A DNA stretch of 21,729 bases from an uncultured Bacilli bacterium (GTDB lineage Bacteria; Bacillota_I; Bacilli_A; RF39; UBA660). Numbering within the stretch: position 1 is the stretch's first letter; every line of letters begins with the position of its first letter. The position numbers and the translations under genes were made by a program. This document shows positions 19,795 to 21,729 of the stretch, piece after piece. Location of the stretch: positions 1 through 21,729 of the forward strand of contig CANRIE010000083.1 of NCBI GenBank assembly GCA_947630585.1, written 5' to 3'. Below the pieces are notes generated by a model that had not been told where the DNA came from, did no database searches, and worked only from the letters and a program-made list of their open reading frames with translations.

Positions 19795-21729
19795 TTATAA
19801 ATGCCAGCAATAACTCCATGTTTTACAACCAAACGATGAACTTTCACAACTATTATATTCTTTACAATTTTTTGTAGTACATTTATACTTTGTAGGGTGA
19901 GCACACCAGTATGTTCCATTTACTGTATCATGAGATTGATGATTAGAATAAGTTATTTTTTCATCACCATCACAGATATCTTGCAAATCTCCTTCGTCTA
20001 CTCCAAGACATGCTTCTCCTCCATATCCTTGAATTTTTGTCCAACCACCACAGCTTGTACAACCTTCATATTCTTCTTTACATGAACAAGGATATGCAGC
20101 TTTACTATTATATTCAGCACAACTGCAAGCCTCATAAACATAAATACTATATTTTTTACTTGCAGAAGTACTACCACCTGTACTAGTATTACAAACGCCT
20201 TTAATCTCTCTATTCTCACCTCTAGTATTTAAAGTTATTGTTTTTGATTGGCTTAAGCCATCCTTTAATTCTGTTGTATTTCCTTTATCATTAGTTACTT
20301 TAAAACTACTAATATTATCATAACTTTCGCAAGTAACTGTTACTTGAGCCCCACTTTGATAGCCTTTTTGCTCAGTAGTTCCTGATATACTAATAGTTAC
20401 TTTAGGATTAACAATTAACTTGCCATTTACATAACTAATTTCATAACTATCAGTTACCTCAAAATCATTCTCATTTCTTATAATTTTGGCATTACTTGGA
20501 ATAATATAGTTATTACCATAGCCTTTTATATCTTGAACTAAAGTTATATCTTTTAAGGTATCACCTTCAGCAACTCCATCAGTAGTTACATAATCTAATG
20601 TTTTAGTAATTGTACCACTATATGATATTGTTTGAGTATTAGCTGTTATTGTTAAATCTTTCTTTTTAATTTCACAAGTTAAAGTTTTAGGTTCAATATC
20701 TTCTATCTCAAATCTATAATTCTCAAGTGGCATTACTTTTAAATCATAACTATCAGCATATATTTCTCTTATCTCTTCGTTAGTTCTCTCCTCTTCTTCG
20801 TCTTTAATTTCATATCCTTCTCCTAATTCACTTTTTAATAATACTTGTTCTTTGCTATTATAAGTTAAATCATTGCAATATAGTTCAGGGGTTGGTAATA
20901 CAATCAGTTTATATACTATATAATCTATTTTATCTTCCGTTTTATTTCCTGCTATATCAGTTACTCTAACTTTAAAATGATGAATTCCAAGTTTTAAAGT
21001 TTTCTTAATATTAAAACTTGTAACTTTTCCTTGTTCTTTATAATAATCTTTATCTTCATCAAACTCTAAAGTGTATTCAACACTTTTAATTCCACTTCCA
21101 CCAGTATCTTTAATATTATAAACTTTATTTTCAATTTCTTTTTCTAAGTCTTCAACTTCCCCTTCAATTTCAACTTCAATTGTATTTATTTTTTCAGGTT
21201 CCTTACTCGGATCAAGTTTTTCTTTATCCTCTTCTTTTATTACTACATCTTTTAATTCCCCTTTTTCAAGAATATCAAAACTTGGTTTTTCTTTATCAAT
21301 TAATATTTTGATATCTTGTTTTCTTGTTGTCGCACTATTAGAATTATTTTTAGCATAAGCTTGATAATTACCACTCCTAGTTACTGTAATCGTACAACTT
21401 TTAACATGATTTTTAGAGGTTAAACTACAACTACTAACCGCACCTCCACTTTCATTTTCTAAAATAACTGTATCCATTTCATTTAAAGTCTCAAAAGTTA
21501 AGGTGATATCTTCATTACTCCAACTATTACCACTAATGTTATAAACATCACTTGATTCTTTCTTATTAGCTCTTACACCTAAGGAATAGTCAACACGACG
21601 TCTATCATCATCGCAAGCAGTATTCTCGGTTTTATAATTACCACATACTAGGCAAACATAGTAATTAGTTTTATCAATACTATCTTTATATGCTCCAACA
21701 TAACTATTTTCTAAATCACAAGAGTTTCC
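19795..21729 (-). CDS. Large Ig/MBG-like, cysteine-rich surface protein (5' end outside window)
   Basis: The reading frame is open to the right edge (at least 644 residues); the ATG at 21477 is internal, because no stop occurs in the 84 codons upstream and they read as similar Asn/Tyr/Asp-rich sequence with a C-L-V-C-G motif and further Cys. Reading towards the C-terminus: a beta-rich segment with an Ig-like end (S-G-N-Y-x-A-Y-A-K-N), an acidic linker, an Ig-like repeat (G-I-H-H-F-K-V-R-V-T-D-I-A-G-N-K-T), an MBG-like region (K-K-D-L-T-I-T-A-N ... Y-V-N-G-K-L-I-V-N-P), another Ig-like repeat (V-T-V-T-C-E-S-Y-D-N) and a final ~110 residues with about 18 Cys in C-x-C, C-x2-C and C-x4-C spacings. 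No LPxTG or C-terminal helix is present. Probably a secreted adhesin or structural protein stabilised by disulfides; ligand unknown. Confidence 0.85.
   Translation of the reverse strand, partial: GNSCDLENSYVGAYKDSIDKTNYYVCLVCGNYKTENTACDDDRRRVDYSLGVRANKKESSDVYNISGNSWSNEDITLTFETLNEMDTVILENESGGAVSSCSLTSKNHVKSCTITVTRSGNYQAYAKNNSNSATTRKQDIKILIDKEKPSFDILEKGELKDVVIKEEDKEKLDPSKEPEKINTIEVEIEGEVEDLEKEIENKVYNIKDTGGSGIKSVEYTLEFDEDKDYYKEQGKVTSFNIKKTLKLGIHHFKVRVTDIAGNKTEDKIDYIVYKLIVLPTPELYCNDLTYNSKEQVLLKSELGEGYEIKDEEEERTNEEIREIYADSYDLKVMPLENYRFEIEDIEPKTLTCEIKKKDLTITANTQTISYSGTITKTLDYVTTDGVAEGDTLKDITLVQDIKGYGNNYIIPSNAKIIRNENDFEVTDSYEISYVNGKLIVNPKVTISISGTTEQKGYQSGAQVTVTCESYDNISSFKVTNDKGNTTELKDGLSQSKTITLNTRGENREIKGVCNTSTGGSTSASKKYSIYVYEACSCAEYNSKAAYPCSCKEEYEGCTSCGGWTKIQGYGGEACLGVDEGDLQDICDGDEKITYSNHQSHDTVNGTYWCAHPTKYKCTTKNCKEYNSCESSSFGCKTWSYCWHL

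Noticed and set aside
21475..21477. ATG at 21477 as the start of the large surface protein
   Set aside because: The frame is open for all 84 codons to the window edge with similar composition and cysteines, and no Shine-Dalgarno precedes this ATG.

Overview
The window looks like chromosome of a very AT-rich, walled, Gram-positive-type bacterium of the Firmicutes/Tenericutes boundary (an uncultured RF39-like or other gut Bacilli lineage is my guess). Coding sequences are strongly A/T-biased and Shine-Dalgarno sites are GGAG-like. MraY, UppP, a SpoVB/MurJ-like flippase and an NlpC/P60 hydrolase point to peptidoglycan. TGA is a real stop (the ATGA overlaps at 8859-8862 and 16689-16692), so the Mycoplasma genetic code does not apply. 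No rRNA, tRNA, IS element or CRISPR array was seen.

Layout, left to right. (1) 1-1732 is the most unusual part. A surface protein gene on the minus strand (66-1427) has a SipW/TasA-like N-terminus and a DUF6273-like C-terminal domain. Within that domain an 81-bp patch (237-317) is about 62% GC and A-poor, with no A in any third codon position except the last codon. This is what a variable repeat of a diversity-generating retroelement (DGR) would look like. Upstream is a separately terminated mini-unit with a small ORF containing a run of ten G. (2) 1733-4716 is an operon of a WG-repeat protein, an RlmD/TrmA-type methyltransferase and a degenerate exonuclease-fold protein. (3) 4722-8530 holds mraY, an uncharacterised five-helix membrane protein and a CapA-family phosphoesterase. 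(4) 8544-10378 is a three-gene operon: Pro/Thr/Val-rich anchored protein, CvpA-family protein, thioredoxin. (5) 10406-12620 carries uppP and a divergent SpoVB-like flippase. (6) 12610-14007 encodes a secreted protein ending in a two-helix pilin-like module. (7) 14056-17627 is a calcium-export operon: CaCA antiporter and P2A-type Ca2+ ATPase. (8) 17734-19047 is an SH3b-NlpC/P60 wall hydrolase. (9) 19078 to the right edge holds a large Ig/MBG-like, cysteine-rich surface protein, open at the window end, and a translationally coupled small anchored protein.

Taken together, most of the window is envelope biology: undecaprenyl-phosphate recycling and use (UppP, MraY, flippase), wall cleavage, ion homeostasis and several secreted or anchored surface proteins. 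The strongest candidate for an unusual system is the left-edge surface protein. No reverse transcriptase or template repeat lies inside the window, but a Shine-Dalgarno at 9-13 shows that another minus-strand gene begins immediately beyond the left edge, where DGR components would be expected.
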